Notes: generated by a model from the letters alone, not told the origin. DNA of 64,000 nucleotides from Bradyrhizobium erythrophlei (GCF_900129505.1 NZ_LT670818.1:5985001-6049000), one strand, 5' to 3'; shown: positions 23,637-33,514, counted from the stretch's first letter. Made by a program: numbers and translations.

Positions 23637-25949
23637 ATGGCAACGCAGCGCATCTACGGTTACGCCGATCCCTGGTCGATCAAGGCGGGCGAGACGCTCT
23701 CCTTCATGGTTTCGGGCGAGGGATTGGAGGCGGTCGATGCGCAGCTCGTCCGGCTGATCCACGGCGACGAAAATCCGGATGGGCCGGGCTTCGTCGAGGA
23801 AGAGGTGGCGAGCGCCATCCCGGCCAGGCTTCCGGTAAAGCGGCAGTTCACCCAGGTCGGCGCGCACGCCGTGGTCGGCGATCCCGACCAGCGGCTCGCG
23901 ATGCCGGGCGATTTTACGATCTACGCCTTCATCTATCCGACCAAGCCTGGCGTCGCGCGGCAGGCGATCCTGTCGAAATGGGACATCATGTCCGGCAAGG
24001 GCTATGCACTCGGCATCAGTCCCGAGGGACGCCTCGAATTCTGGGTCGGCGACGGAGCAAGCATCGATCACGTCGCGGCCGAAGTCCCGCTGATAACCAA
24101 GGTCTGGTATTTCGTCGCGGCGAGCTTCAACGCGGCGACGCGCGAGGCGAAGCTTTACCAGATCGGGGTGATCAATCGCTACAACTCGCTGACCGGGCCG
24201 GTGGTACCGTTCGACTACGGATCGCGCGTGGTCGAGATGCTGCGCGTGGCGCCAGCCGATCCCGGCGTCGCGACGCCGTTTCTCTGGGCGGGCGCCAGCG
24301 AGGAGAACGACCGCCGCGGCCGCTTCGTCGGCATGCTCTATTGCGGCAAGATCGATCGCGCCGGTGTCATCGGCGAGGTTCTGATGCCCGAGGCCATCGA
24401 GGCGTTGGCGGGTTCGGGCGAGATGCCGACGGGCGCGGTAATCGCACATTGGGACACGACGGCGGGCTATACCGACAGCGGCATCGGCGACACCATCGTC
24501 GATGTCGGTCCGCATGCGCTGCATGCCGAAGGGATCAACCGGCCGGTACGCGCAATGACCGGTTGGAACTGGAAGGGGCGTGCCGACAGTTTCCGGCTCG
24601 ATCCATTGCAATACGGGGGAATCGTCTTCCACGACGATTCGCTGATAGATTGCCGCTGGCAGCCTGATCTCACCGTGGCGCTGCCGGCCGATCTCAAGAG
24701 CGGCGTCTATGCACTCCGGCTACGCTCGGCTGAGGCGGAGGAACATGTGCCATTCTTCGTCCGGGCGCCGAAGCCCAAGGCGCCGCTGGCGGTGCTGATG
24801 TCGACCTTCACCTATCTGGCTTACGCCAATGAGCGGCTGGCCTATGACGCATTGATCGCGCAGGCGATCACCGCGCACACGCCAATCCTCACCGAGGCGG
24901 ACATCGAGTTCAACAAGCTGCAGGAATTCGGCCTCTCGACCTATGACCATCATTCCGACGGCGCCGGCAACTGCTATTCGTCGTGGCGCCGGCCCATCCT
25001 CAACATCCGTCCGAAACACCGCATGAGTTCGATGGGAATGCCATGGGCGCTGCCGGCCGACCTGTCGCTGATCTGGTGGCTCGAGCATTCCGGACTCGAT
25101 TACGAAATCCTCACCGATCACGATCTCCACGCCGAGGGTATCGACGCGCTGCGGCCCTATCGCGCGGTGATCAACTGCACACATCCGGAATATTATTCGG
25201 AGCAGATGCTGGATGCCACCGAGGATTTTCTGTGCGAGGGCGGTCGGCTGATCTATTCGGGCGGCAATGGCTATTACTGGGTCTCCGGCCTGCGCAAGGG
25301 CGAACCGCATTGCATGGAGGTCCGCAAGCTCGATACCGGCTCGCGAGCCTGGCAGGCCGATCCGGGCGAGGGCTATCTCGCCTCCACCGGCGAGAAATCC
25401 GGCCTGTGGCGGTCGCGTGGCCGTGCGCCTCAGAAGATCGTCGGCGTCGGCTTCACCTCGGAAGGCATGGACGAGAGTCAGCCGTTCGAGCGCATGCCGG
25501 ATTCGTTCCACCGCCGCGTGGCTTGGATCTTCGACGGCATCGGGGCAAAGGAAAAGATCGGCGATTTCGGTTTCGGTCTCGGCGGCGCGGCCGGCATTGA
25601 AATCGATCGCTACGATCTTGCGCTGGGTACGCCTCCGCACGCTCTGTTGCTGGCCTCATCGCACGGACACTCGGACAATTATCCGCTGGTGTCGGAAGAG
25701 GTCACATACGCCTTTCCCGGTCGCGGCGGAACGCAGGATCCGCAGGTGCGCGCCGATATTACCTATTTCACGACGGCCCATGGCGGCGCCTGTCTTTCGA
25801 TCGGCTCGATCGCCTGGAGTCAGGCGCTGCCTTACAGGAACGGTGACAATAACGTCGGGCGGATTATGCGGAACGTTCTGGACGCTTTCTTGCGACCGGG
25901 ACCGTTGCCTGGCAGCGAGTTTGTCGGCGAGGAAAAACTGTGGCGGTGA
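23637..25949 (+). CDS. N,N-dimethylformamidase large (beta) subunit
   Basis: A 770-residue enzyme matching the length of known DMFase beta subunits (about 760). DMFase hydrolyses N,N-dimethylformamide to dimethylamine and formate at a mononuclear iron with two Tyr and one carboxylate ligand. Candidate ligands are Tyr393 or Tyr396 (TFTYLAYANER), Tyr436 (STYDHHSDG) and Glu518, with His516 beside it (NCTHPEYYS). The N-terminal domain (about 1-110) starts RIYGYADPWSIKAGETLSF, then a LamG-like region to about 300 and the C-terminal Rossmann-like catalytic part. GAAGGA lies 6 bases before ATG. It follows the fused permease/small subunit directly. Another small amide could be the true substrate. Confidence 0.92.
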   Translation: MATQRIYGYADPWSIKAGETLSFMVSGEGLEAVDAQLVRLIHGDENPDGPGFVEEEVASAIPARLPVKRQFTQVGAHAVVGDPDQRLAMPGDFTIYAFIYPTKPGVARQAILSKWDIMSGKGYALGISPEGRLEFWVGDGASIDHVAAEVPLITKVWYFVAASFNAATREAKLYQIGVINRYNSLTGPVVPFDYGSRVVEMLRVAPADPGVATPFLWAGASEENDRRGRFVGMLYCGKIDRAGVIGEVLMPEAIEALAGSGEMPTGAVIAHWDTTAGYTDSGIGDTIVDVGPHALHAEGINRPVRAMTGWNWKGRADSFRLDPLQYGGIVFHDDSLIDCRWQPDLTVALPADLKSGVYALRLRSAEAEEHVPFFVRAPKPKAPLAVLMSTFTYLAYANERLAYDALIAQAITAHTPILTEADIEFNKLQEFGLSTYDHHSDGAGNCYSSWRRPILNIRPKHRMSSMGMPWALPADLSLIWWLEHSGLDYEILTDHDLHAEGIDALRPYRAVINCTHPEYYSEQMLDATEDFLCEGGRLIYSGGNGYYWVSGLRKGEPHCMEVRKLDTGSRAWQADPGEGYLASTGEKSGLWRSRGRAPQKIVGVGFTSEGMDESQPFERMPDSFHRRVAWIFDGIGAKEKIGDFGFGLGGAAGIEIDRYDLALGTPPHALLLASSHGHSDNYPLVSEEVTYAFPGRGGTQDPQVRADITYFTTAHGGACLSIGSIAWSQALPYRNGDNNVGRIMRNVLDAFLRPGPLPGSEFVGEEKLWR

Positions 25950-26026
25950 TTTGGCGCACCGCGCCCTTTGGGTTCCGCCTCGATGCCACTAAACCAGCGG
26001 CCGACACATCCCAAGTCCTTCGCTTT

Positions 26027-26094
26027 GCGGATGTAGTTCAATCGCAGAACGGCTGCAGCTGTATACGAGGGTTCGATTCCCTTCGCCCGCTCCA
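26027..26094 (+). pseudogene. Degenerate tRNA-Gly (anticodon arm deleted)
   Basis: The 5' portion GCGGATGTAGTTCAAT, the D-stem partner GAAC, and a complete T-arm (GAGGG-TTCGATT-CCCTT) with CGCCCGC and TCCA at the 3' end identify a glycine tRNA. The acceptor stem pairs except at positions 5-68 (A-C) and 6-67 (T-G). The segment between D-arm and T-arm is only 16 bases (26051-26066), too short for a 5-base anticodon stem and 7-base loop plus variable loop, and no anticodon remains. It is 68 bases rather than about 74. Glycine tRNA genes are common integration sites, so it may mark a junction between the two DMFase modules. Confidence 0.75.
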
Positions 26095-26106
26095 GTCTAA
26101 CAAAGC

Positions 26107-26122
26107 CCTATAATCCTATAAT
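26107..26122. repeat. Short tandem repeat CCTATAAT x2
   Basis: Two perfect copies of CCTATAAT lie 12 bases after the tRNA-Gly remnant. The second could serve as a TATAAT-type -10 element for the downstream small-subunit gene. No good TTGACA is seen at the right distance. Confidence 0.45.
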
Positions 26123-26168
26123 CCGGGCACTTTCGCAGTTCTTGGAAGGCCATTCGGCCGTCTTGTAC

Positions 26169-26261
26169 AGAGGCCTGTTCGGGATCAAGGCACAGTTTCG
26201 CAACTGGCGAGACAAGAAGAAGAGCGAACGCCGTTCAACGCGAGCAGAGAAAGGAGGCGAG
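26169..26261 (+). pseudogene. Remnant of the permease 3' end preceding the second DMFase small subunit
   Basis: Translation of the frame leading into the small-subunit gene gives GLFGIKAQFRNWRDKKKSER, which aligns with GLTGVRLQFRNFRNRKKSES at the end of the permease part of the fusion at 22087. Everything upstream of this (all membrane segments) is absent. The remnant shows that the permease-small subunit junction was already fused before the second copy arose or was acquired. Confidence 0.7.
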
Positions 26262-26627
26262 ATGTTGCCCGAGGAAGCTACCGAGACGCAGGACAAAGAC
26301 ATCGTCTACATGCGTCGTTTCGACAAGATGCAGCGCGATTACCTGAAGACGCTGGTTTCTCCCGAGGTCATTATGGAACACCAGAGATCTCCGCAAGGCC
26401 AGCACAGCGAGGCGCTCCAGCGGTTGCTTATCTATTTCCGCGGGCGGCCACAGGTCGACAAATATGCAATCAGTTGCGTCGAGGTGAACAGGGCCTATCG
26501 CATCGTCGCGCTGTCTGGACACCGGGGGGTGCCGCCGCGGCTGGTAGAAGACAAGATCTATCCGACTCCAAAGGAGGCCTTCCACGGCGTGTTTATGCGC
26601 CGTGTCCAGGACTTGCTCGAGTCGTGA
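26262..26627 (+). CDS. N,N-dimethylformamidase small (alpha) subunit, second copy
   Basis: A 121-residue protein starting MLPEEATETQDKD, with AAGGAGG (26251-26257) 4 bases before the ATG. It aligns along its full length with the small-subunit part of the fusion at 23251 (GQHSEALQRLLIYFRG; VDKYAI; EAFHGVFMRRVQDLLES), with roughly half of positions identical by eye. All conserved blocks are intact and there is no internal stop, so it may be functional, unlike the permease remnant before it. The frame is open upstream to 26142. It is followed by a large-subunit N-terminal fragment, not a full large subunit, so any complex would have to use the large subunit from 23637. Confidence 0.82.
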   Translation: MLPEEATETQDKDIVYMRRFDKMQRDYLKTLVSPEVIMEHQRSPQGQHSEALQRLLIYFRGRPQVDKYAISCVEVNRAYRIVALSGHRGVPPRLVEDKIYPTPKEAFHGVFMRRVQDLLES

Positions 26628-26707
26628 ACCCCGAAAGGGACCTGACCGGGCAGCCTGGTCGCATCCCCTTTGGCCAATGATGCGCGTTTGAATTTCGGGA
26701 CGAATTA

Positions 26708-27076
26708 ATGGCACAGATCAAGATCTTTGGTTACGCGGACAAGATTTCGGTGAAGCCGGGAGAAGTCATCCAGTTTCACGTCAATTCCGACGGCGCGAAT
26801 ATCGCCGATGCCCACCTGGTCCGCTTGATCCACGGTGACGAGCATCCGGATGGACCGGGATTCATGGAGGAAGAGGTCGACTGTGCCGCCAACGGCGTCT
26901 GGCAGGTGGAAAAGCAATTCACGCAGGTCGGATCGTTCCTGGAAGTGGCCGATCCCCGGCGCGAACTGGCGTTGGAAGGCAGCCTTACCCTTTTCGCCTT
27001 TGTTCATCCGATATGGCCTGACGTCGGGACGTTTCAGGTGTCGATCGAGAAGCAATATGTGGTGCTGGAAGTGTAG
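26708..27076 (+). CDS. Stand-alone N-terminal domain of DMFase large subunit
   Basis: A 122-residue protein aligning with residues 1-105 of the large subunit at 23637 (GYADKISVKPGEVIQFHVNS; DAHLVRLIHGDEHPDGPGF; EKQFTQVGSF). It ends in its own short tail (VSIEKQYVVLEV) and lacks the LamG-like and iron-binding catalytic parts. GGGA lies 9 bases before ATG 26708. Either it is a truncated remnant of a second large subunit, or a retained domain with a separate role such as ligand binding or complex assembly. It is intact, keeps a start and RBS, and lies 50 bases from the next transporter gene, which argues for retention. Confidence 0.75.
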   Translation: MAQIKIFGYADKISVKPGEVIQFHVNSDGANIADAHLVRLIHGDEHPDGPGFMEEEVDCAANGVWQVEKQFTQVGSFLEVADPRRELALEGSLTLFAFVHPIWPDVGTFQVSIEKQYVVLEV

Positions 27077-27126
27077 CGACGGCCAGGCCGACAGATCCAC
27101 AAAGAAAAGATTTCGGGAGGAATGAC

Positions 27127-28143
27127 GTGTTGTTGAAGCTGAGGATGGCGGCGCTCGTCGCCGGTCTGGCCGGCCTTTTAGGACCCGCGCACGCCCAGGA
27201 CGCGTCCTGGGAAGGCGTCGTCGACGCCGCCAAGAAGGAAGGCAAGGTTGTCGTTTACAACATGGCCCTGGGTGCGCCGTATTTTACGGCGGTCCTCAAA
27301 TCGTTCGAGGCGAAGTACGGAATTTCGGTCGAAAGCCTCGATCCGCGTGCCAGCGAACTCACCGAGCGTATCCGCACCGAGCAGTCCGCCGGCCGATATC
27401 TCGGCGACGCCGAGATGGTGACGACGACCATGATCGAGGAGCAGCTCAAGAACGGCGATTTCGTGCAGAAGCTCCCGCCGATTCCAAATGCCGCCAACCT
27501 GCGGCCGCCATTCAAGGCCGCCGAGTACAGCGTTCCGGCTTTCATCCAGCCGATGGGGATTCTGATCAATACGAGGCTGGTCAAGGATCAGGACGTTCCC
27601 ACCAGCTGGAACGATCTGAACGACCCCAAGTGGAAGGGCAAGATATTGTCGGACGACATGCGTCCGCTAGGGAGCGGCAACACGATGTTCGCCATCCTGC
27701 AGAACAACATGGGCGACGACTTCAACGCCAGGCTGGCCGAGCAGAAGCCCGTGTTCAGCCGCGACATGAGAAACGATGCCCGTCGCGTGGCCCGCGGTGA
27801 ATACGCGATCTATATCCCGCAGATATTCGCCTTTACGTCGGATCTGAAGGGGCTTCCGGTCAAGGTCGTCATTCCCAAGGAAGGTGCGCCTTACGCGGAA
27901 ATGGATCTTGCGGTGTTGAAGAACGCGCCGCACCCGAACGCCGCCCGGCTGTTCATCCAGCACTTCCTCGACGTCGAGCCGCAATTGATCTACGCCAACG
28001 CCTGGATGCTGCCGGTGGTGGGGGCCGCCGCCCAGCGCGCCAATCCCGACGCGCAGCCCTTTGCGAACGCCAAGCTCGTCGGCCCCGCAAAACTGTCAGA
28101 GCGGGCTTCGATGATGGCGCTGGCGAAAAAGCTGTATCCATGA
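27127..28143 (+). CDS. Extracellular solute-binding protein, family 1 / Fe3+ and polyamine type
   Basis: A 338-residue periplasmic receptor with a Sec signal peptide (LRMAALVAGLAGLLGPAHAQ, cleavage after AHA). The mature part begins DASWEGVVDAAKKEGKVVVY, the pattern of iron(III)/small-anion receptors (FbpA/AfuA superfamily). Start GTG 27127 has GGGAGG 6 bases upstream. The stop overlaps the permease ATG (4 bases). Despite the family name, many members bind organic anions or amines. With DMFase fragments upstream and a Rieske oxygenase nearby, the ligand may be an organic nitrogen compound. Confidence 0.87.
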   Translation: MLLKLRMAALVAGLAGLLGPAHAQDASWEGVVDAAKKEGKVVVYNMALGAPYFTAVLKSFEAKYGISVESLDPRASELTERIRTEQSAGRYLGDAEMVTTTMIEEQLKNGDFVQKLPPIPNAANLRPPFKAAEYSVPAFIQPMGILINTRLVKDQDVPTSWNDLNDPKWKGKILSDDMRPLGSGNTMFAILQNNMGDDFNARLAEQKPVFSRDMRNDARRVARGEYAIYIPQIFAFTSDLKGLPVKVVIPKEGAPYAEMDLAVLKNAPHPNAARLFIQHFLDVEPQLIYANAWMLPVVGAAAQRANPDAQPFANAKLVGPAKLSERASMMALAKKLYP

Positions 28144-29903
28144 GCCTTTCAGCGGGAGACCGGATCGATGGCCTTGGCAGGACGAATTCGGCGAGCCTGA
28201 GCGGGCTCGGGCGATGGCTTCAGGCGACGTCCGCGGGGCGCCTTGCTGCCCTCGCTTTGCTTGTCGTCATCCTGGCCTTCCTCTCCGTCTATCCGTTGTC
28301 GATGCTGCTCTACGGAAGCCTGCATTCGACGCCGCCGGGAATGGCGGGGACCTTCAATCTGGACGGCTATCGCGACGTCATCACGCTACAGAGCGCAGTG
28401 ACTTTGCTGAATACGGTCGGCATATCGCTGGCGAAGACCATTCCCTCCGTGGTTCTGGCCGTTCTGCTGGCCTGGATTCTGGCTCGGACGGATACGCCGT
28501 TCCGCGGCTCCCTCGAAGTCCTCGTCACGCTGCCGTTCTTCATCCCGCCGATTCTCACCGCCATGGCATGGGGCATGCTCGGCAATCCGCAGGTCGGATT
28601 GCTCAACCAGTTGTATCAGTGGATCACGGGCTCTGACACAGCCCCGATCAACGTCTATTCCTATGGCGGCGTGGTCTGGCACATGATGCAATATTCGGTG
28701 CCGTTCCTCTTCCTGCTGATCGTGGACGCCTTCCGCGCGATGGATCCCAGTCTCGAGGAAGCGGCCAGGATGTGCGGCGCTTCGCGTCTGCGGACGTTTG
28801 GTACGGTGACCTTGCAGCTGATGCTGCCGGCGCTCACGGGCGCGGCCATCCTGAGCTTCATCCGCGGGATCGAGAATTTCGAATCGCCGCTGTTCTTCGG
28901 ATCGCCCGCGGGCATCCATGTCATCACCACCGACATCTACGACTCGATCAATCAGCGATCGCCGCCACAGTACCAGTACGCGACCGCAATCAGCTTCGTC
29001 ATCATGGCCTTGCTTTTCGTGATCGTGCTGCTGCAACGGCGAATGTTGCGGGGGCGCAGCTTTCAGACGGTCACGGGCAAGGGCTATTCGCCGTCGGTGA
29101 TGAAGCTGGGGGCGTGGCGGTGGGCGACTTTCGCCTTCTGCCTGCTGTTCTTTTTCGTGACGGTGGTTCTGCCGGTCGGGCAGCTCATCATCGGATCGTT
29201 CTTCAAGTTCTTCGGATTCTATCAATGGGACATGTTGACCCTCGAGCATTATCGGGCGGTCTTTGGCAGCAGCGAATTCTGGAGGGGGTTCGGCAACACG
29301 ATGCTGCTGGGACTGGTCGGCGCCACGCTCACCATGCTGCTGGGCAGCACGGTCGCCTACATCTCGGTCCGCACGAAGTGGCGCGGCCGCCTTCTGATCG
29401 AGTCGATGGCCTGGCTGCCCTGGATGATGCCCGGTATCGTGCTCGGCGTCGGTTTCCTCTGGGGCTTTGCACTGTTGCCTCATGCATTTCCGATCTACGG
29501 CACGATCTGGGCGCTGCTGCTTGCCTATGTTTCGCTGGGAACGCCTCTCTCGGTGCGAGCCATGTCGAGCGCCTATGCGCAGTTGTCGTTCGACCTCGAA
29601 GAGTGCTCCCGCGTGCATGGCGCGGGCTGGCTGCAGACCATGTGGCGAATCGTCCTTGCGCTGGCCTGGCCCTCCTTCGCCGTCGGCTGGGTTCTCGTAT
29701 TCTTTGGGATCATGCGCGAGCTGAGCGCGTCGGTCCTGCTGTATTCCGTCGGCTCCGAGGTCCTGTCTGTCGTGCTATTGAAGCTCTGGGCGAATGGAAA
29801 CGCGGAACAGGTCAGCGTGATCGGATTGATCATGATGGTGCTCGTGATCCTGTTCCGGTGGGTGCAACTCAAGGTCATGAAAACCCGCATGGGTGCAATT
29901 TGA
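28140..29903 (+). CDS. ABC transporter permease, fused two-domain type (FbpB-like)
   Basis: A 587-residue membrane protein containing two permease domains in one chain, about 12 hydrophobic segments. Each half has an EAA-type loop: EEAARMCGASRLRTFG near the middle of the first half and EECSRVHGAGWLQTMW in the second. This fused arrangement is normal for the iron(III)-type importers (FbpB/AfuB). It overlaps the binding protein by 4 bases and is followed by the ATPase, making a compact three-gene importer. Confidence 0.92.
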   Translation: MSLSAGDRIDGLGRTNSASLSGLGRWLQATSAGRLAALALLVVILAFLSVYPLSMLLYGSLHSTPPGMAGTFNLDGYRDVITLQSAVTLLNTVGISLAKTIPSVVLAVLLAWILARTDTPFRGSLEVLVTLPFFIPPILTAMAWGMLGNPQVGLLNQLYQWITGSDTAPINVYSYGGVVWHMMQYSVPFLFLLIVDAFRAMDPSLEEAARMCGASRLRTFGTVTLQLMLPALTGAAILSFIRGIENFESPLFFGSPAGIHVITTDIYDSINQRSPPQYQYATAISFVIMALLFVIVLLQRRMLRGRSFQTVTGKGYSPSVMKLGAWRWATFAFCLLFFFVTVVLPVGQLIIGSFFKFFGFYQWDMLTLEHYRAVFGSSEFWRGFGNTMLLGLVGATLTMLLGSTVAYISVRTKWRGRLLIESMAWLPWMMPGIVLGVGFLWGFALLPHAFPIYGTIWALLLAYVSLGTPLSVRAMSSAYAQLSFDLEECSRVHGAGWLQTMWRIVLALAWPSFAVGWVLVFFGIMRELSASVLLYSVGSEVLSVVLLKLWANGNAEQVSVIGLIMMVLVILFRWVQLKVMKTRMGAI

Positions 29904-29921
29904 TCGAGCGTGGATAGCGTC

Positions 29922-31061
<1,140 letters not shown>

Positions 31062-31077
31062 TCGGGGATGTCTCGGT

Positions 31078-32130
31078 TCAGCGATAGATCTGCTGGGCGA
31101 GAGCGAGCATCTCGTTCATTCTTTCCGGATCGGTAGTGCCGAGGAGTTTGCTCTTCTCGATTTCCGCCACCGCCGGGTCGACGTCGGTCAGCGCATCGGT
31201 CGTGGTCGGCAGCAGGCCGAGCCTGGCAAAGTTCTGTTGAATCTGCTTGCCCAGGTAATGCTCCATGAGCAGCCGCGCCGCGTTCGGGTGCTGCGCGTTC
31301 TTGAGCAGCGCGAGATCGTATCCGATGTAGGGCAACCCTTCCATCGGCGCGATGAACTTGACCGGCAATCCCTTGAGTTCGAGCAACGACGTCAAACTGT
31401 CCGGGATGTAGAGCGGTAGTTCGCCACGGGCAATGCGTCGCTCGTTTGCCGGGATCTCGCGGCTGAATTTGAGTTCCTGTTTTGCCAGCTTCTCGTGGAA
31501 CTCGCGTCCGAAATGGTCCTGAAGGACAGAGAAGAGTACGCCTCCGCCGCCCAGCGTTCGCAAATCGTCGCTCAGGATCTTGCCCTTCCAGCGCGGATCG
31601 GTGAGGTCGAGCCAGCTCTTGGGTTCATCCGCCGGCTTTACCAATGTCGTGTTCGCCAGGATGCCGTAGACGATGGCAAACACCGGAAGCCGTATGCCAT
31701 CACTGGGAAATTCGGGCTTCAAATGACCAAGGCTGGGGAGAGGGCCGTGGGGCTCGAAAACGTGGTCTTCCTTGATCTGCAGCGTGGTCGTCGTTCGCCC
31801 GTTCTCCGACACATCCGCCGCGTTGCGGCCCGCCGCCTGTTCGATGCGGATGCGTTCCCGGACTTCACTCGCCCGCGCTTCCAGAATGTCTACGGTGATC
31901 CCGTAGGCCGACTCGAAGTCCTTCTTGAGGTCCTTATGGGCGGCAAGGCCGACAAAGGCGCTATAGAGCACCACCCGACCTTCCTTCCTGGCCGCGGCGA
32001 CGAGCTTGGCCCACTCGTCATCCGCGCGCGCCAATGCCGTCATGGACAGCATCGCGGACCCGGCCGTCAACCCGAGCAAAGCAGCCCGGCGCGTGATCAG
32101 CGCGCGCTCATCCCGATCCTGAGCGGACAT
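31078..32130 (-). CDS. Second extracellular solute-binding protein, family 1
   Basis: A 350-residue periplasmic receptor with a Tat-like signal (ITRRAALLGLTAGSAMLSM, cleavage near ARA). It is a divergent paralogue of the receptor at 27127: WAKLVAAARKEGRVVLYSAF here and WEGVVDAAKKEGKVVVYNMA there, plus matching RASE/ERIR and WKGKILSDD segments. ATG 32130 fits the signal peptide best. It follows the Rieske oxygenase with a 5-base gap and has no permease or ATPase of its own, so it may deliver ligand to the importer on the opposite strand. Confidence 0.86.
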   Translation of the reverse strand: MSAQDRDERALITRRAALLGLTAGSAMLSMTALARADDEWAKLVAAARKEGRVVLYSAFVGLAAHKDLKKDFESAYGITVDILEARASEVRERIRIEQAAGRNAADVSENGRTTTTLQIKEDHVFEPHGPLPSLGHLKPEFPSDGIRLPVFAIVYGILANTTLVKPADEPKSWLDLTDPRWKGKILSDDLRTLGGGGVLFSVLQDHFGREFHEKLAKQELKFSREIPANERRIARGELPLYIPDSLTSLLELKGLPVKFIAPMEGLPYIGYDLALLKNAQHPNAARLLMEHYLGKQIQQNFARLGLLPTTTDALTDVDPAVAEIEKSKLLGTTDPERMNEMLALAQQIYR

Positions 32131-32135
32131 CCGCG

Positions 32136-33464
32136 TTACTCCGCGGCCTGCTGGCTGGGCGCACGCCAACGGATCGCGGACTTCAATTTTTCTTCGTAGG
32201 CATCAAGCCAGTCAAGCTTGTTGTCGGCATAGAACGAACCGGCGCGAGCCCTCCAGAAGACTTCGGCGTCGTCGACGCCCGGCGGCACAGTGCCGTTATT
32301 GGCCAGCGCCCGGGCCACGGTCAGCAGTCTTCGCCTTGTTCGCGAGATCATGACGTCGCTTGGGGCGAGGTGCTCCTTGGTGTGATCCACGATCGGCCCC
32401 ATGCTCTCGGTGACGGCCTGGTCCTGCATCACGATGTTGCGAATGCCAGTGTAGACGCGGTTCGTGCGCTGCGCCTCGCGGTCGATCTGCCAATCGTTGG
32501 CGATGTTCTGAACCGCCCGCCAGCGTCCGTACCAATCCGTGGTGTTGGGAAGGTATTCGAGGGCATCGGCTCCGGGGATGCCGTCCCCCGATTTCAACTT
32601 CGACGATGAGTAGGTCGCCCCCTTGGCGCGGCCGCCGTAGATGGAAATCAACATCGTATGGGTGTCGTCCATCGGCACCCATGCCTTCGCGACGACATGG
32701 TCGGCGAAGTCGGCGTTTGGCGTCTGGGTCCAGAACGGAAGGCTGAAATGCGCCATGCGCCAGTGCGTCTGTCCGTTCGCTTCCGGCCGGAAGGCGCCGT
32801 ACATGGTGCCCCAGTCGGTTTCGGTGACCTTGTACTCCGGCGCGCGGTTGGACACGGTGTGGCGTGCCGGGTGACCTTCCTCGAAATACTCGGCCTTGAT
32901 GTGGCCGGCGTGAAGAAAGCCGAAATGCGACGTGTCGATGTCGCCTTCAAGGCCCTGGAGCCAGTTGCTTTCGCGCTGCAGCACCGTGACCGTCAGATCC
33001 TGCTCGGGAACGAACAGCGCCTCATGCATGGGCATGGGCGGCGCCTCGGCGCGCGTACCCATATATACCCAGATGAGCCCCGCGCTTTCGCTCACCTTGT
33101 AGCTCTTGGCGCGGACCTTCTCCTTGAAGTCCTGCGGGGGCGGCACGTTCGGCATTTCGAGGCAACGCCCTTCGACATCGAATTTCCAGCCGTGATAGAC
33201 GCACCGAATGCCGTTTTCCTCGTTGCGGCCGAGGAACAGCGAGGCACAGCGGTGCGGGCATTGATGGTCGAGCACGCCGACCCGGCCCGCGCTGTCCCGA
33301 AAGGCGATCAGTTGTTCGCCGAGCAGCATGAGCCGCATCGGATCGCCGTCTGCCTTCAATTCAGAGGAGAGGGCGGCTGGAATCCAATATTGCCGCATCA
33401 TCTCACCCATGACGGTGCCCGGGCCGATGAGTGTGAGATCCTGGCCGTCGGTCGACTTCGACAT
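32136..33464 (-). CDS. Rieske non-heme iron oxygenase, alpha subunit
   Basis: A 442-residue oxygenase component. The Rieske 2Fe-2S motif is complete: Cys69-Pro-His71 and Cys88-x2-His91 (IRCVYHGWKF). The mononuclear iron site is suggested by GDIDTSHFGFLH, with Asp and two His. The long form and the absence of a beta subunit resemble phthalate-dioxygenase-like and N/O-demethylating oxygenases. No ferredoxin or reductase gene is in the window, so electrons must come from elsewhere. GGAGG lies about 7 bases before ATG 33464. It is divergent from a MarR regulator and cotranscribed with the receptor at 31078. Oxidative N-dealkylation of an imported compound is possible. Confidence 0.92.
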   Translation of the reverse strand: MSKSTDGQDLTLIGPGTVMGEMMRQYWIPAALSSELKADGDPMRLMLLGEQLIAFRDSAGRVGVLDHQCPHRCASLFLGRNEENGIRCVYHGWKFDVEGRCLEMPNVPPPQDFKEKVRAKSYKVSESAGLIWVYMGTRAEAPPMPMHEALFVPEQDLTVTVLQRESNWLQGLEGDIDTSHFGFLHAGHIKAEYFEEGHPARHTVSNRAPEYKVTETDWGTMYGAFRPEANGQTHWRMAHFSLPFWTQTPNADFADHVVAKAWVPMDDTHTMLISIYGGRAKGATYSSSKLKSGDGIPGADALEYLPNTTDWYGRWRAVQNIANDWQIDREAQRTNRVYTGIRNIVMQDQAVTESMGPIVDHTKEHLAPSDVMISRTRRRLLTVARALANNGTVPPGVDDAEVFWRARAGSFYADNKLDWLDAYEEKLKSAIRWRAPSQQAAE

Positions 33465-33514
33465 GTCGCTTCCTCCTTTTTTCGTGGCGCCAACCTTTTC
33501 GCTGCGCTGATTTT

